A DNA stretch of 64,000 bases, taken from the NCBI GenBank assembly GCA_033439795.1, contig JAUTDP010000004.1:1302001-1366000 (forward strand). Direction: 5' to 3'. Below the pieces are notes generated by a model. It did not search any database and was not told where the DNA came from. It saw nothing but the letters and a program-made list of their open reading frames with translations. Positions within the stretch are counted from its first letter, which is position 1; each line of letters opens with the position of its first letter. Position numbers and translations under genes: made by a program. This document shows, one piece after another, positions 45,327-61,024 of the stretch. The stretch is from Sordaria brevicollis. Its lineage: Eukaryota > Ascomycota > Sordariomycetes > Sordariales > Sordariaceae.

Positions 45327-48300
45327 AAAAACTGCTTTGGAACAAAAAACTGCTTTAGAACCGGAAACGCCGATTTCTAATCGAGGAGCGCTCCAAAACG
45401 AAAACCGATAACGGGAATCAATTTAAAAAGGTCTTTTACGTCCTTTATAATATCCTATAACGAATATAGCGACGACGATATATTATTATTACTAATAACG
45501 ATTAATAGCGGTAACCGTAAATTCGAAAATAGCGTTTATAACCCGTTCGTAGGATTCTCAATTTATAACGACTTTAATATAGCGCGCGCTACGAAAATTT
45601 CGGAAAAAACGTAAAAGGACGACGAAATTATAAAGAAATTTATCGTTAAAATAAATAAATTTTTAAATTATAACGTTATTTCGTTCGAAAATTATAATTA
45701 GGTTCGTAAATTATTTAACGAATATATAAAAATCCTTACGAAAAAAAGTGGGGTAATATACCCCGAAGTTAATAAGGTTAATAACGATTAAATTATTATT
45801 AGGAAGGATTTCGACGATTTAAAGAAAATAATCCTATAAGAATTATAAAAAAACGTTAAAAAAGCGTTAAAAATATAAATTAGAATTATAAAAGACGTTT
45901 TTTTTAAAATTAGGTTTATTTTTTAATATATTACAATTATTACCCCCCCCCCGAAAATATTTTTTATTAATTATAATTATACTTTCTTTATCCGAAGTAT
46001 TATAATTAATATTTAATATTTAAAGTAGACGAATAAAGAAATTAAAATTTAAATCGAAAAAATATTTTGCGATTTAAAGATTAATACTTTTAATATTATA
46101 CAAACCGTTACGAAATTATTTACAATTGGAAATTATAAAATTATATTCGATAATATTATATACGAATAATATTAATAATATTAAATTTAGGCTAAAAAGG
46201 TCTTTAGCGAAAAAGTATTCGTATTTTTAAATATTATTATATTAGTCGCTAAAAGGTTCTTTTAAGCGAATATTACCGAATATATAAAAATAAAAGATAT
46301 TATTTATAAAATATAATAGGCGAATCCGATTATTTTTATTATTAAAATACGCCCGTAGAAGAAGAGAATTAGCGAAGATAAGGGATTCCTTATAATAGAA
46401 ATTATAATTATAAAAATAATCGAAGCTTTCTATAAAGGATTCTTCCTTTAAGAAAGTAATATATATATTTATAAACCGTTTACCTCTTCGATTAATATTT
46501 AATAGTATTTTATTTATAAAGGCGTAAAATATTTAAAGAAATTCTATTATAATATTAACGTTTATAAACGCTACGGTAAAAATAAATATAGTAGGGACCG
46601 TTTTAAAGAAGTAAATTGCCCGTTTAACGAGGATAAATTATTAATTTTTTATATTCTATATAGAAAATATAGGTATTATACTTTCGAAAAGAAGGTATAC
46701 CTTATTTTTAAGAAAATTATCGTAAAGGTTATTATAGAGTATATTAAGAGGTTATATTTATTTATATACCGGAAGGATTTTAAAAGAAATATTATATTAA
46801 AGCCGGCGGCGGTAGCGGATAATAAGGATATTAATCTCCTTAACGCCCCTTTTACCGCCCGTATTATAATTATTTATAAAAAAGAATTTAAAAGCGGAAA
46901 TAAAAATTATATTTATAAACGAATTAATAAACCTTTTATTAAACCGAAATTAATAATTAAAAGCCCGATAAATACGTTTACGAATTTTTAGAATTCGGGT
47001 ATTTAGAGTAGTGCTAATTTAATTACCGCCGTTAGGCCGGTTATTTAGAAGGAAAAAACTCCCGTTTTTATTCCGCCCGCGGGGTTAGAAAATATTCTTT
47101 TATAAAATAATTAATAATCCAATTAAAAATATTTTATTAAAATATAGGGAAATTATACGAGAGAAGGAAATTACTATTCGAATAGGAGGAGATTTATAAT
47201 ATTATAGCGATTTAAAAACCGGGTAAGAATTTAAATAAAAATATTTATTATTTATAAGGCGGTAAGTATATTAGGGTAAATTATTTAAAAAAGGGGAGGG
47301 CGGTTATTTATATAAATAAGAAATAGAATTTTAAGGATTTAAATTTCCGTATTAAGAGAGATTGGGCCTCTATAATATTTAAAAATTTAAAGGAATTACT
47401 AACCGTTTATTCGATTTATTCCTTTATTAAAATATATAGAATACCGGAATATAAATAGGGGTTTCCCCTCTTCGAATTCTTTAAGGAAAAATTCCTAATA
47501 AAATATTAAATTATAATCGTTAGGGATTTTAACCTTTATTATTCCAATTGGGATTTGGAGAATAAAATTAGCCTAAAAGCCGAGAAATTCTTTATATAAG
47601 TACGATAAGAATATATATAATTTATTACCCTTAGAAAGGAATTAATTTATATAAATAATATAATATAGGAAGAGAGAAATAGAATAATTAATTACGTATA
47701 AATAATATTAAAAATCGAAACCGAATATTAAAGGGCGTAATAATACGAATAAACCGGTTTGGATTATTATTTTTAGGAAATTTAGGTTTATACCGGAGGA
47801 AAGGTTAAGAAAGCGGAAGTAGAAGAAGGTTATAATTAGAATTTAATAAACGTAGAAAAGGTACGAAAGGCGGCGTTATAATAAATTTCGGTTTCGGTAA
47901 AGATTAATATAAAGGAAGAATTAGAATTTATATTTAATAAATTCGATAGAGAATTTGTAAATATAATAGAGGAATTCGTCTTATATTAAAAAAAAGGTCG
48001 AAGGAAAAGAATAAAATAATAGATATTAAAATATAAAATAGTAACGAAAAATACGAAGCGGAAGTAGTAAAAATAATATAAAGAAAGGATATTTTCGAAT
48101 TGGGTAGAATTCGTAAAGGTATTAATAAAAGAAAGAAAGATTAATACGAAAGTTTAATAAACGATATAACGAAAAGGCGTTGAAAAGGCGTTGAAAAATT
48201 TAAAAGAATTTTAAATTTTTAAAAAATAAGCCTATATTTGAAATTATTTACTAATAAACCCGCCTAAATTCCTAATTCTTAAATAATATAAGGGAATAGA

Positions 48301-51300
48301 AAAAATCGAAGATTATAACGGTAAAACGAATATTTTTATTAAACGTTTCTTCCCGAAGGTAAATATCCTTATAAATTATTTACCCAATTAGACCCTTCCT
48401 TTAAATATTAATAATTCGTTATTTATTAATAAATTAATTATTAAAAAGGATATTTAAGAAGTTTTATTTCGGATAATTCTAAATAAAATATTAAACGTTA
48501 ATTAATATTCGAATAAATTTCTAAAAATTTATAAAGAATTATTCCGAAAAGTTATAACCGCTTTCGCGGCTACGAATTTTCGTCTTGGGTATTTCTTATA
48601 GTAATTTAAGAACGCGAAAGTAATCGTTTTTAAAAAATTAAAAAAAACCGTTATATAATAAAAGTTAGCCGGTATATAGAAGTTAATTTTATTATTAAAT
48701 AACGTTAGGAAAATTTTCGAAGTATTCGTTATTAAGAAATTTATTTAAACCGCGGAAGAATTTAATTTCCTATTAAAGGGTTAAATAAATAATCGGGTAG
48801 GCCGTTCGATTAAATTTGCAATTTATATTATTACGGATATTATATATATAATTTAAAAATTCGGAGCCGTTATATTATTAATACTCTTTAATTTTAAAAG
48901 CGTATTTAATAGAGTTAATTATAAGTAATTATTATATACCCTATAGGAAATATAATTCCTATAATAAATTTTCGAATAAGTAGCGAATTTTATTAATGGA
49001 CGAAGAAATTCCTTTTTCTTCGACGACGAAATATCTACTCCCTATATTATAAAAGTTAAAATATTTTAGGGCTCCCCCTTTTCTTTAATTCTTTTTATCC
49101 TTTTTATTATTTTATTATATTGTAAATTAATTATAATTAAAAATACAATTATAATCGGTTTCGCCGATAATATTAATATTATCGCCGTAACGAAAATTAC
49201 CGAAGAGAATTATAGGATATTTTAAATAATATAGGAAATTTATTCCGAATAGGTAAGGGAAAGAAATATAAAATTCGAAGCGAATAAAACGGAATTAATA
49301 TATTTTACGCAAACGAAAGTATTAAAAATAGAAATTCTTTAATTTAAGGATATTATATTTCGATTAATAAAATTAATAAAATTCTTAAATATTTAATTGG
49401 ATTATAAATTTAATTATCGAACCTATATAAAAATTATTAAGAAAAAAATAAAAATTTAAATAAATATATTAACCCGATTAATTATAAAAATTTAAAGTTA
49501 TTCTTTTATTCGTACGAAAGAGATTTATATTAAATATATTCGAAATACGATTATATATAGAATTTTAATTTTTTATTAACCGATAAAAATATATAATAAA
49601 CCTTAAAGGATAATAATCGGATTAATTAAATATTAAATTAAATATTTAAAAATCGTCGCCGGGGCGTATAAAGTTACGCCGGTACGGAATTTTAAAACGG
49701 AAATTTTTTATCCGCTATTCGACCTCTATTTTAATAAATAAATAAAGGCTTTCGAAGAGAGATTCGCCCGTACGGACTAGGTTAAATTCGTCTAAAGAAT
49801 AATAATCTAAGTAATTAATTATATTTAAATAAAACGAATAAAAAATTAATTATTTATTAATAAATTAGAAAGCGATATTATTAAAATTAAATAAACGGAG
49901 GAATAAATACCGACGGAAAACTTTATAACGATTATAGCGAAACTACTTCTAATAATAGGCGTACTTATTTAACCGTTATAACCGCTAAAACCTTTAACCT
50001 TTAATTAAGAAGTATAATTAAAAAATATTACGAAAAGAGAATAGGTATTATATTATAATTATTAATTAATAATAACGGTAATTAAATTAAATCGGTAGTA
50101 TAAATTTATAATTATTAATTTTAACCCGAAGTTTAATAATATTACGATAAAACGGTATATAATCGGTTAAAAAAAAAAGAAGCGGAAGAGAATTTAATTT
50201 TCGGAAAACGATAAGGATTATTATTTATTAACGAAAGCGAAGAGTTTTTTCTTCGTTTAAATAAAAATAAAAGTAATTAACTTTAAGGCTTTCTTTTTTT
50301 AAAGGAGAATTTCCAATATTAATACCCTTATTTATTTATACGGATTAAGATAGGAAACGTTCTATTATATTATATTCGAATATTTCTGGATAATAGATAT
50401 ATAATTCGTAATAATTAATTAACCGTAGACGTAAGAATAATTCTAAATTTATTTAAATAATGGAATTAAAGTTAAAAGAATTTTATTATAAGTATTTTAG
50501 TTAGGACGATTAAATAAATACCGTTTAATAATCGAATTAAAAGAGGAATAGCGAAACGAATTTATTCGCTATTTTTAATTTTCTTTTTTTCCTTTTCTTT
50601 TACTTTTATTTATTAATATATTAAAACGAAGACGGGGGAAGATTTCTATTTAATTAAAAATTTATTAGGCCGCGAAGGCAATATCCTATTTAATTATTAT
50701 TTCTTTTTATAATTAATTAAAACCTTTAATATTTTATTATTATCGGCGAATAAATAGTTCTATTCGTCGAATTAATAAATATATTAGCGTATAATATTAA
50801 TTACGAATTAACGTTAAGCGAATTAATTATTATTAATAAAAATAAAATTAGTAAAAGGAATAGCCGGCGAATTAATTTTTATTAAAGAATTATTATAGGA
50901 AAGTATATAAATATTATTATTATTCGGGGGAATTCTACTACTATTATTATAAAATAAATTACCGCTATTATTATAGGGTAAACTATTATTATTATTATAG
51001 GGGATATTATTTAAAAGAATATAACCGCTGATTAAATTATCCTTATTAGAAAAAAAGAATTCGCAATAATTTTTTTAAAGGTAATTATTAACTAATTACT
51101 TTTTATAACGAATAAATTACTTTAGGGTATTAATAAAGCCGTTATTAGTAAAGCGAGGGCGAATTACGTTAATAAATTCCTTAGTAACGATATAGAAGCG
51201 GATAAAATAATTATAAAATTCGCTATTAATTAGGTCTTTATTAACGACCTTTTTTTAAAAAATATTATAAAAATTATAAAAGTTACGAAATATATCGATT

Positions 51301-52309
51301 ATATAATACAAAACCGCTAAAATATATTAAATAATTTAATTAAATTTATTTAAAAACGAATTAAAATAAGAAACGTTAACGATATAAAAAATAATAATTT
51401 ATTCGGGTAATTAAGGATATAATAGGTCGATTTAATAATAGCCTTTATATAGGTATTATAATTTAAAACGGCCGGGAAGGAGAGAAAGGCTTTAATTAAT
51501 TAAAGGGTATAAGCGAAATATAGGGGAATACAAATATAGTTTCGGAAAGGTTAATATAAAAATAGAATATAATAGAGGGAGGATTTACCCTTTTTCTAAT
51601 ATATAAAAGAATTTATTATTAATAAAGTATTTAATAATATATTCGAAATTAATTTTAATATCGGTATTAACCGTATTAAATATAAAGGTTAGCGAAAGAA
51701 AACGAAAAGGAAACGAATTTTCGCCTTTATTTTCGTTAAAAGTTTTTATTATTTTATAGAGCGCTTTAACGTATTTTTAATAAAGAATAATTATTTCGAA
51801 TCGATTATTATTATTAAAGGAAGGAAAAATTTAAAAAGATTTAAAGGGATAAAAGATTTTTATATTTAGGGGAAGGAAGTTTTTATACTAATATAAACCG
51901 TAATAAAGATATAATTATAATAAGGGGAAGAAGAAAATAAAAAGAATAAAAAAAGGTTTAACGGTTAAAAAGTTTAAAAATAATTAAAAGGGTAAATAAA
52001 TGGAGAATAGAAAGCGGAAGGTAATAATAAATAAGGAATGGGATAGCGGATTAAAAAAGCGGAACGGTTTAATATTTTAGCGTAATAGTAAATAGAAGGG
52101 ATAAGACGGATATTAATCGCGTTAGCGGTAGGTATGTACTGTAATTGTAGAACGCCGAAGAAGCGGCGTAGATAGGTCCGCGCCGAGAAATATAGCCGGG
52201 GTTTTTATCCGGGGCGTTTAACGCTTACGGTTTTATCTTACAAGGAATCGGAAATAAACCCTATATTATATTAGCGCTATAGATTTAATTAGGGAATAAG
52301 AATCTTACT
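45327..52309 (+). mobile_element. LINE copy 6, full length (about 6.98 kb)
   Basis: Inserted into the RT of copy 5. The TSD TACGCTTTTAAAA is at 45314-45326 and 52310-52322. Its 5' end has a short duplication (AAAAACTGCTTTGGAAC followed by AAAAACTGCTTTAGAAC). Internal landmarks: candidate ORF1 knuckles (46,555-46,690), endonuclease RDFNLYYSNWD (about 47,525-47,560) with the Trp codon intact, RT box GFADNIN (49157-49177). The 3' tail ends AATCTTACTT. Confidence 0.85.
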
Positions 52310-55300
52310 TACGCTTTTAAAATTAAAGAGTATTAACGACGTAATAGTTTTGAATTTTTAAACCGTATATATAATATCTATAATAATACGGATAATAAAT
52401 TCGGTCGAACGGCTTACCTAATTATTTATTTAACCCTTTAATAGGAAATTGAATTCTTCCGTAATTTAAATAAATTTCTTAATAATAAACGCTTCGAAGA
52501 TTTTCCTAACGTTATTTAATAGTAAAATTAACCTTTATATACCGGTTAATTTTTATTATATAACGGTTTTTTTTAATTTTTTAAAAACGATTATTTTCGT
52601 ATTCTTAAATTATTATAGGAAATATCCAAAACGAAAATTCATAATTATAAAAGCGGTTATAGCCTTTCGGAATAATTCCCTATAAATTTTTAAAAATTTA
52701 TTCGAATATTAATCAACGCCCGGTACCATATTTAAAATTATTTAAAATAAAATATTTTAAATATCTTTTTAAGTAATTAATTCGTTAATAAATAACGAAT
52801 CGCTAATATTTAAGGGAAGGGTTTAATTAGGTAAATAATTTATAAGGACGTTTATTTTCGGGAAGAAACGTTCGGCGAAAATATTTACTTTACTATTATA
52901 ATTTTCGATTTTTTTTATTCCTTTATATTATTTAAAAATTAGGAATTTAAACGGGTTTATTAATAAATAACTTCAAGTATAGGCCTATTTTTCGAAGGTT
53001 TAAAGTTTATTTAAATTCTTCAACGCCTTTTTAACGCCTTTTCGTTATATTATTTATTAAATTTTTACATTAATCCTTCTTTTCTTTATTAATATTTCTA
53101 CGAATTTTATTTAATTCGAAGATATTTTTTCTTTAAATTATTTTTATTATTTTCGCTTTATATTTTTCATCGCTATTTTATATTTTAGCGTTTATTATTT
53201 TATTTTTTTCCTTCGACCTTTCTTCTAATATAAAATAAATTCCTTTACTATATTTATAAATTTTTTATCGAATTTATTAAATATAAATTTTAATTCCTCT
53301 TTCGTATCGATTTTCGCCGGGATTAAAATTTATTATAACGCTACTTTTTATATTTTTTCCGTATTTATTAAATTCTAATTATAATTTTCTTCTACTTCCG
53401 TTTTTTTAATTTTTCTTTTAATATAGATTTAAACTTCCTAAAAATAATAGTCCGAACCGGTTTATTCGTACCGTTACGCCCCTTAATATTTAATTTCGAT
53501 TTTTAATATTATTTATACGTAATCGATTATCCTATTTCTCTCTTCCCGTATTATATTACTTATATAAATCGGCTCCCTTTTAAAAATAATAAATTATATA
53601 TATTATTATTATACTTATATAAGGAATTTTTCAACTCTTAAATTAATTTTATTCTTTAAATCCTAATCGTAATAATAAAAATTAAAATCCCCGACGGTTA
53701 CAATTTAATATTTTACCGGGGGTTTTTCTTCGAAGAATTCGAAGAAGGGAAACTTTTATTCGTATTCTAATATTCTATACGTTTTAATAAAAGAATAAAT
53801 CGAATAAACGGTTAATAATTTTTTTAAATTTTTAAACATTATAAAAGCCTAATTTTTTCCAATATAAAAATTTAAATCCCTAAAATTCTATTTTTTATTT
53901 ATATAAATAACCGCCCTCCCCTTTTTTAAATAATCTACCCTAATATATTTATTACCCTATAAACGATAAATATTTTCGTTTAAATTCTTACCCGGCTTTT
54001 AAATCGTTATAATATTGTAAATCTCCTCCTATTCGAATAATAATTTCCCTCTTTCGTATAATTTCCTTATATTTTAATAGAGTATTTTTAATTGGATTAT
54101 TAATTATTTTATAAAAGAATATTTTTTAACCCCGCGGGCGGAATAAGAGCGGGAGTTTTTTCCTTCTAAATAACCGGTTTAATAATAGCAATTAAATTAG
54201 CGCTACTCCGAATACCCGAACCCTAAAAGTTCGTAAATACGTTTATCGGGCTTATAATTATTAATTTCGGTTTAATAAAAAGCCTATTAATTTATTTATA
54301 AGTATAGCTTCTATTTTTATTTTTAAATTCCCTTTTATAAATAATAATAATATAAGCGGTAAAGGGGGCGTTAAAAAAATCGATATTTTTATTATCCTTT
54401 ACCGCCGCCGGCTCTAATATAATATTTCTTTTAAAGTCCTTCTAATATATAAAAGAGTATAATTTTTTAACGTACTTTATAATAATTTTCGTAATAATTT
54501 TTTTAAAAATAGGGTATACCTTCTTTTTAAAGGCGTAATATTTATATTTTTTATATAAAGCGTAAAAAATTAACAATTTATCCTTATTAAACGGGTAATT
54601 CGCTTTTCCAAAGTAGTTTTTATTATATTTATTTTTATTATAACGTTTATAAACGTTAACGTTATAGTAAAATTTCCCTAAATATTTTATACCTTAATAA
54701 ATAAAATATTATTAAATATTAACCGAAGAGGTAAATAATTCGTAAATATACGCACCGCCTTCTTAAAAGAAAAATCTTTTATAAAAAGCTTCGATTATTT
54801 TTATAATTATAATTTTTATTATAAAGAATCCTTTATTTTCGCTAATTCTCTTCTTCTATAAATATATTTTAATAATAAAAACGGTCGGGTTCGTTTATTA
54901 TATTTTATAAATAATATCCTTTATTTTTATATATTTAATAATATTCGTTTAAAGGAACCCTTTAATAATTAATATAATAATATTTAAAAATATGAACGCT
55001 TTTTCGCTAAAGACCTTCTTAACTTAAATTTAATATTATTAATATTATTCGTATATAATATTATCGAATATAATTCTATAATTTCTAATTATAAATAATT
55101 TCGTAGCGGTTTATACGATATTAAAAATACCGGTCTTTAAATCGCGAAATATCTTCTCGATTTAAATTTTAATTTCTTTATTCGTCCGCTTCGAATATTA
55201 AATATTAATTATAATATTTCGAATAAAGAGAATATAATTATAATTAATAAAAAATATTTTCGGAGGGGGGGTAATAATTATAATATATTAAGGGATAAAC

Positions 55301-55879
55301 CCGGTCTTAGGAAGAACGTCCTTTATAATTCCGGTTTATATTTTCGACGCTTCTTTAATATTTTTTTATAATTTTTATAAAATTATCTTCTTTAAATCGT
55401 TAAAATCCTTTTTAATAATAATTTAATCGTTATTAATTTTATTAATTTCGGGGCGTATTATTTTACTTTTTTTCGCGAAAATTTTCGTATATTCGTTAAA
55501 TAATTTACGAACCTAATTGCAATTTTCGAACGAAATAGTATTATAATCCGAAAATTTATTCGCTTTAATAATAAATTTCTTTATAATTTCGTCGTCCTCC
55601 TACGTTTTTTCCGAAATCTTTATAGCGTATATTATATTAAGGTCGTTATATATTAAAAATCCTACGAACGGATTATAAACGCTATTTTCGAATTTATAAT
55701 TACTGCTATTAATCGTTATCGGTAATAATGATATATCGTCGTCGTTATAATCGTCGCGGAATATTATAAGGGACGTAAAAAACCCTCCTAAATCGATTCC
55801 CGTTATCGGTTTTCGTTTTAGAGCGCTCTTCGATTAGAAATCGGCGTTTCCGGTTCTAAAGCAGTTTTTTTTATATAGT
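52310..55879 (-). mobile_element. LINE copy 5, 5' part
   Basis: Continuation of copy 5 after the copy 6 insertion; the two parts add up to about 6,972 bp, i.e. a full-length element. The 5' end reads (minus strand) AAAACTGCTTTAGAACCGGA, with about 8 extra bases before the TSD at 55880. Confidence 0.85.
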
Positions 55880-58800
55880 AAATTATTATTTAAATAAAAA
55901 GAAATTTATAATATTATAGCAATTTAAAAACCGGGTAAGAATTTAAACGAGGATAATTATTATTTATAAAGCGGTAAATATATTAGGGTAAATTATTTAG
56001 AAAAGGGGAGGGTAGTTATTTATATAAATAAGAAATAGAATTTTAGGGATTTAAATTTCCGTATCGGAAAAGATTAGGCTTCTATAACGTTTAAGAATTT
56101 AAAGGAACTATTAATTATTTATTCGATTTATTCCCCTATTAAAATATATAGAATATTAAAATACGAATAAAAATTTCCTTTCTTCGAATTTTTTAAAGAA
56201 AAACCCTTAATAAGATATTAAATTATAACCGTCGGAAATTCTAATTTCTATTATCCCAATTAGGATTTAGAAAATGAAATTAATTTAAAAGCCGAAAAAT
56301 TCTTTATATAAATATAATGGTAACGTATATAATTCGTTACCTTTAGAAGGGAACCGACCCGTATAAATAATATAATACAGGAAAAAAGAAATAGGATAAT
56401 CGATTACGTATAAATAATATTAGGAATCGAAACCGAATATTAAGGGGCGTAATAATATAAATAAACCGGTTCGGATTATTATCCTTAGGAAATTTAGGTT
56501 TATATTAGAAGAAAAATTAAAAAAACGGAGGTAAAAGAAAGTTATAATTAAAATTTAATAAATACGGAAAAAGTATAAAAGGCAACGTTATAATGGATTT
56601 CGGTTTTAACGAAAATCGATACGAAAAAGTAATTAGAATTTATATTTAATAAATTCGATAGAGAATTTATAAATATAGTAGAAGAATTCGTTTTATATTA
56701 GAAAAAAAGTCGAAAAAAAAGAGTAAAATAGTAAATATTAAAATATAAAGTAGTAATAAAAAATACGAAGTAAAAATAATAAAAATAATATAAGGAAAGG
56801 ATATTTTCAAATTAAGTAAAATTCGTAAAAATATTAATAAAAAAAAGAAGGATTAATACAAAAATTTAATAAATAATATAATAAAAAAGCGTCGAAAGGG
56901 CGTTAAAGAATTTAAATAAATTTTAGACTTTCGAAAAATAGGTTTATATTCGAAATTATTTATTAATAAACTTATTTAAATTTTTAATTTTTAAATAATA
57001 CGAAGGAATAGAAGAAATCGAAGATTATAGTAATAAACGAATATTTTCGCCGAATGTTTCTTCCCGAAAGTAAACGTTTTTATAAATTATTTACCTAATT
57101 AAACCCTTCCTTTAAATACCGACGATTCGTTATTTATTAATAAATTAATTACTAAGGAGGATATTTAGGATATTTTATTTCGGATAATTCTAGATAAAAT
57201 ATTAGACGTTAATTAATATTCGAATAAATTTTTAAAAATTTGTAAAGAATTATTCCGAAAAGTTATAGCCGTTTTTATAATTACGAGTTTTTATTTTAAA
57301 TATTTTCTATAATAGTTTAAAAATACGAAAGTAATCGTTTTTATAAAGTTAAAAAAAACCGCCGTTTAATAAAAATTAGCCGGCGTATAAAAATTAATTT
57401 TATTATTAAATAACGTTAGGAAAATTTTCGAAGCGTTCGTTATTAAGAAATTTATTTAAATTGTAAAAGAATTTAATTTCTTATTAAAGGGTTAAATAAG
57501 TAATTAAATAAGCCGTTCGACCGAATTTATTATCCGTATTATTATAAATATTATATATACGGTTTAGAAATTCGGAGTTGTTATATTATTAATATTCTTT
57601 AATTTTAAAAGCGTATTTAATAAAATCAATTATAAATAGTTATTATATACTTTATAGGAAATATAATTCTTATAATAAATTTTCGAATAAATAACGAATT
57701 TTATTAACGGACGAAAAAGTTCCCTCTTTTTCGATAACGAAATATCTACTCCTTATATTATAGAAGCTAGAGTATTTTAAAACTCCCCCCTTTCCCTAAT
57801 TCTTTTTATCCTTTCTATTACTTTATTATATTATAAATTAATTATAATTAAAAATATAATTATAAGTGGTTTCGCTAATAATATTAATATTATTATTATA
57901 GTAAAGATTACCGAAGAGAATTATAAAATATTTTAAATAGTATAAAAAATTTATTCCGAATAGGTAAAGGAGAGAAATATAGAATTCGAAGTGAATAAAA
58001 CGGAATTAATATATTTTACGCGGACGAAGGTACTAAGAACGGAGATTTTCTAATTCGGAAATATTATATTTCGACCGATAAAATCGATAAAATTCTTAAA
58101 CGTTTAATTAAATTATAAATTTAATTATCGAATTTATATAGAGGTTATTAAAAAGAAAATAAAAATTTAAATAAATATATTAATTCGGTTAATTGTAAAA
58201 ATTTAAAATTACTCCTTCGTTCGTACGAAGGAGATTTATATTAAATATATTCAAAGCGTAATTATATATGGAATTTTAACCTTTTATTAATTAATAAAAA
58301 TATATAATAAACCCCGAAAAATAATAATTAGATTAATTAAATATTTAATTAAATATTTAAAAATTTCTACCGGGGCGTATAAAATTACGCCAGTATAGAA
58401 TTTTAAAACGGAAATTTTTTGCCCGCTATTCGACCTTTATTTTAATAAACGGGTAAGGGCTTTCGAAGAGAAATTCGCCCGTACGGATTAAATTAAATTC
58501 GTCCGAAGAATAATAATTTAAAGAATTAATTATATTTAAATAAAACGAATAAAAGGTCGATTATTTATTAATAAATTAGAAAATAATATTATTAAAATTA
58601 AATAAGTAAAGGAATAAATATTAATAAAGAATTTTATAGCAATTATAATAAAACTACCTCCGATAATAAATATACCCGTTTAATTATTATAACCGCCGGA
58701 ATTTTTAACCCTTAATCGAAAAGTATAATTAAAAGATATTACAAAAAGAGAATAGGTATTATACTATAATTATTAATTAATAATAGCGGTAATTAAATTA

Positions 58801-59737
58801 GGTCGGTAATATAAATTTATAATTATTAATTTCGACCCGAAATTTAATAATATTATAATAAAACGGTATATAATTAATTAAAAAAAGAAGAAGTAGAAAA
58901 GAGTTTAATTTTCGAAGGATAATAAAGATTATTATTTATTAACGAAAGCGAAGAATTCCCTCCTCGTTTAAACGAGAACGGAGGTAATCGGCCTTAGGGT
59001 TTTCCTTTTTTAAAAGAGAGTCCCTAATATCGATACCCTTATTTATTTATACGGATTAGGATGAAAAACGTTCTATTATATTATATTCGAATATTTCCGG
59101 ATAATAGATATATAATTCGTAATAATTTATTAACCGTAAACGTAAGAATAATACTAAATTTATTTAAATAATGGAATTAAAGCCGAAAGAATTTTATTAT
59201 AAATATTTCGGCTAAGATAATTAAATAAATACCGTTTAATAATCGAATTAAAAGAGGAGTGGCGAAACGAATTCGTTTATTATTCTTAATTTTCTTTTCT
59301 TCCTTTTCTTTTATTTTTATTTACTAATACGCTAGAACGAAAACGGGGGGAGGATTTCTATTTGGCTAAAAGTTTATCGGGCCGCGAAGGCGACGACTTA
59401 TTTAATTATTACTTCTTTTTACGACGGGAAAATAAAAGGCGGAAAGCGGTAGTAAATAAAGGGATAGGATAGCGGATTAAGAAAGTAGAACGGTCTAATA
59501 TTCTAGCGCAATAGTAAATAGAAAGGATAAGACGGATATTAATCGTATTGGCGGTAGGTATGTACCGCGATTATAAAATGCCGAAGAAGTAGCGCGGATA
59601 AGTCCGCGCCGGGAAATATAGCCGGGGTTTTTATCCGGGGCGCTTAACGCTTACGGTTTTATCCTAAGGGGAATCGAAAATAGACCCCATACTATATTAG
59701 CGCTATAAATTTAGCTAGGGAATAAGAATCTTACTTT
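55880..59737 (+). mobile_element. LINE copy 4, second part with an internal deletion
   Basis: Resumes exactly at the position where copy 4 broke off at 41,911, and contains the endonuclease, RT and C-terminal region. At about 59,427 it jumps from the equivalent of position ~32,250 to ~33,547 of copy 1, missing about 1.29 kb that copies 1, 2, 3, 5 and 6 contain. It ends with the usual AATCTTACTT tail. Confidence 0.8.
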
Positions 59738-61024
59738 TCCCTTATTAAAATATATAAAATATTAAAATACGAATAGGGATTTCCCCTCTTCGAATTCTTC
59801 GAAGAGAAACCTTTAATAAAATATTAGATTATAACCGTTGGAAATTTTAACCTTTATTATTCCAATTAGGATTTAGAGAATAGGATTAACCCAAAAGCCG
59901 AAAAATTCCTTATATAAATATAATAATAGCGTATACAATTCGTTACTTTTAAAGGGGTACCGATTTATATAAATAATATAATATAAGAAAAGAAAAATAG
60001 GATAATTAATTATATATAAATAATATTAAAAATCGAAACCGAATATTAAAGGGCGTAATAATACGAATAAACCGGTTCGGATTATTATTTTTAAGAAGTT
60101 TAAATCTATATTAGAAAAAAAATTAAAAAAGCGGAAATAAAAAAAGGTTACAATTAGAATTTAATAAATACGGAAAAAGTACGAAAAGTAACGTTATAAC
60201 GGATTTCAGTCCTAACGAAGATTAATACGAAAGAAAAATTAGAATTTATATTTAATAAATTTAATAAAGAATTTATAAATATAATAGAGGAATTCGTCTT
60301 ATATTAAAAGAAAAATCGAAGGAAAAAAGCGAAATAGTAAACGTTAAAATATAAAATAGCGACGAAAGATATAAGGCGGAAATAATAGAAGTAGTATAAA
60401 GAAAGGATATCTTCGAATTAAATAGAATTTATAGAAATATTAATAAAGAAAAGAAGGATTAATACGAAAATTTAATAAATAATATAATAAAAAGGTATCG
60501 AAAGGGCGTCGAGGAATTTAAATAAATTTTAAACCCTCGAAAAATAAGCTCGTACCCGAAATTATTTACTAATAAACCCGCCTAAATTCCTAATTTTTAA
60601 ATAATACGAAGGAATAAAAAAAATCGAAGATTATAATAATAAAGCGAATATTCTTACCGAATATTTCTTCCCGAAGGTAAACGTCCTTATAAATTATCTA
60701 CCCAATTAAACCCTTCCCCTAAATACCGGCGATTCGTTATTTATTAATAAATTAATTATCGAGGAAAATATTTAGAATATTTTATTTCGGATAATTTTAA
60801 ATAAAATACTAAATATCGATTAATATTCTAATAAATTTTTAAAGATTTATAAGAAATTATTCCGAAAGGCTATAACCACTTTTATAATTACGAACTTTCG
60901 TTTTAAATATTTCTTATAGCGGTTTAAAAATATAAAAATAATCGTTTTTAAAAAATTAAAAAAAACCGCTACTTAATAAAAATTAATTAATATATAGAAA
61001 TTAATTTTACTATTAAATAACGTT
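59738..61024 (+). mobile_element. LINE copy 7, internal fragment
   Basis: Begins abruptly at the equivalent of position ~28,960 of copy 1 and runs through the endonuclease to ~30,245 in RT, where it joins copy 8 at a shared GGAAA. Confidence 0.75.
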
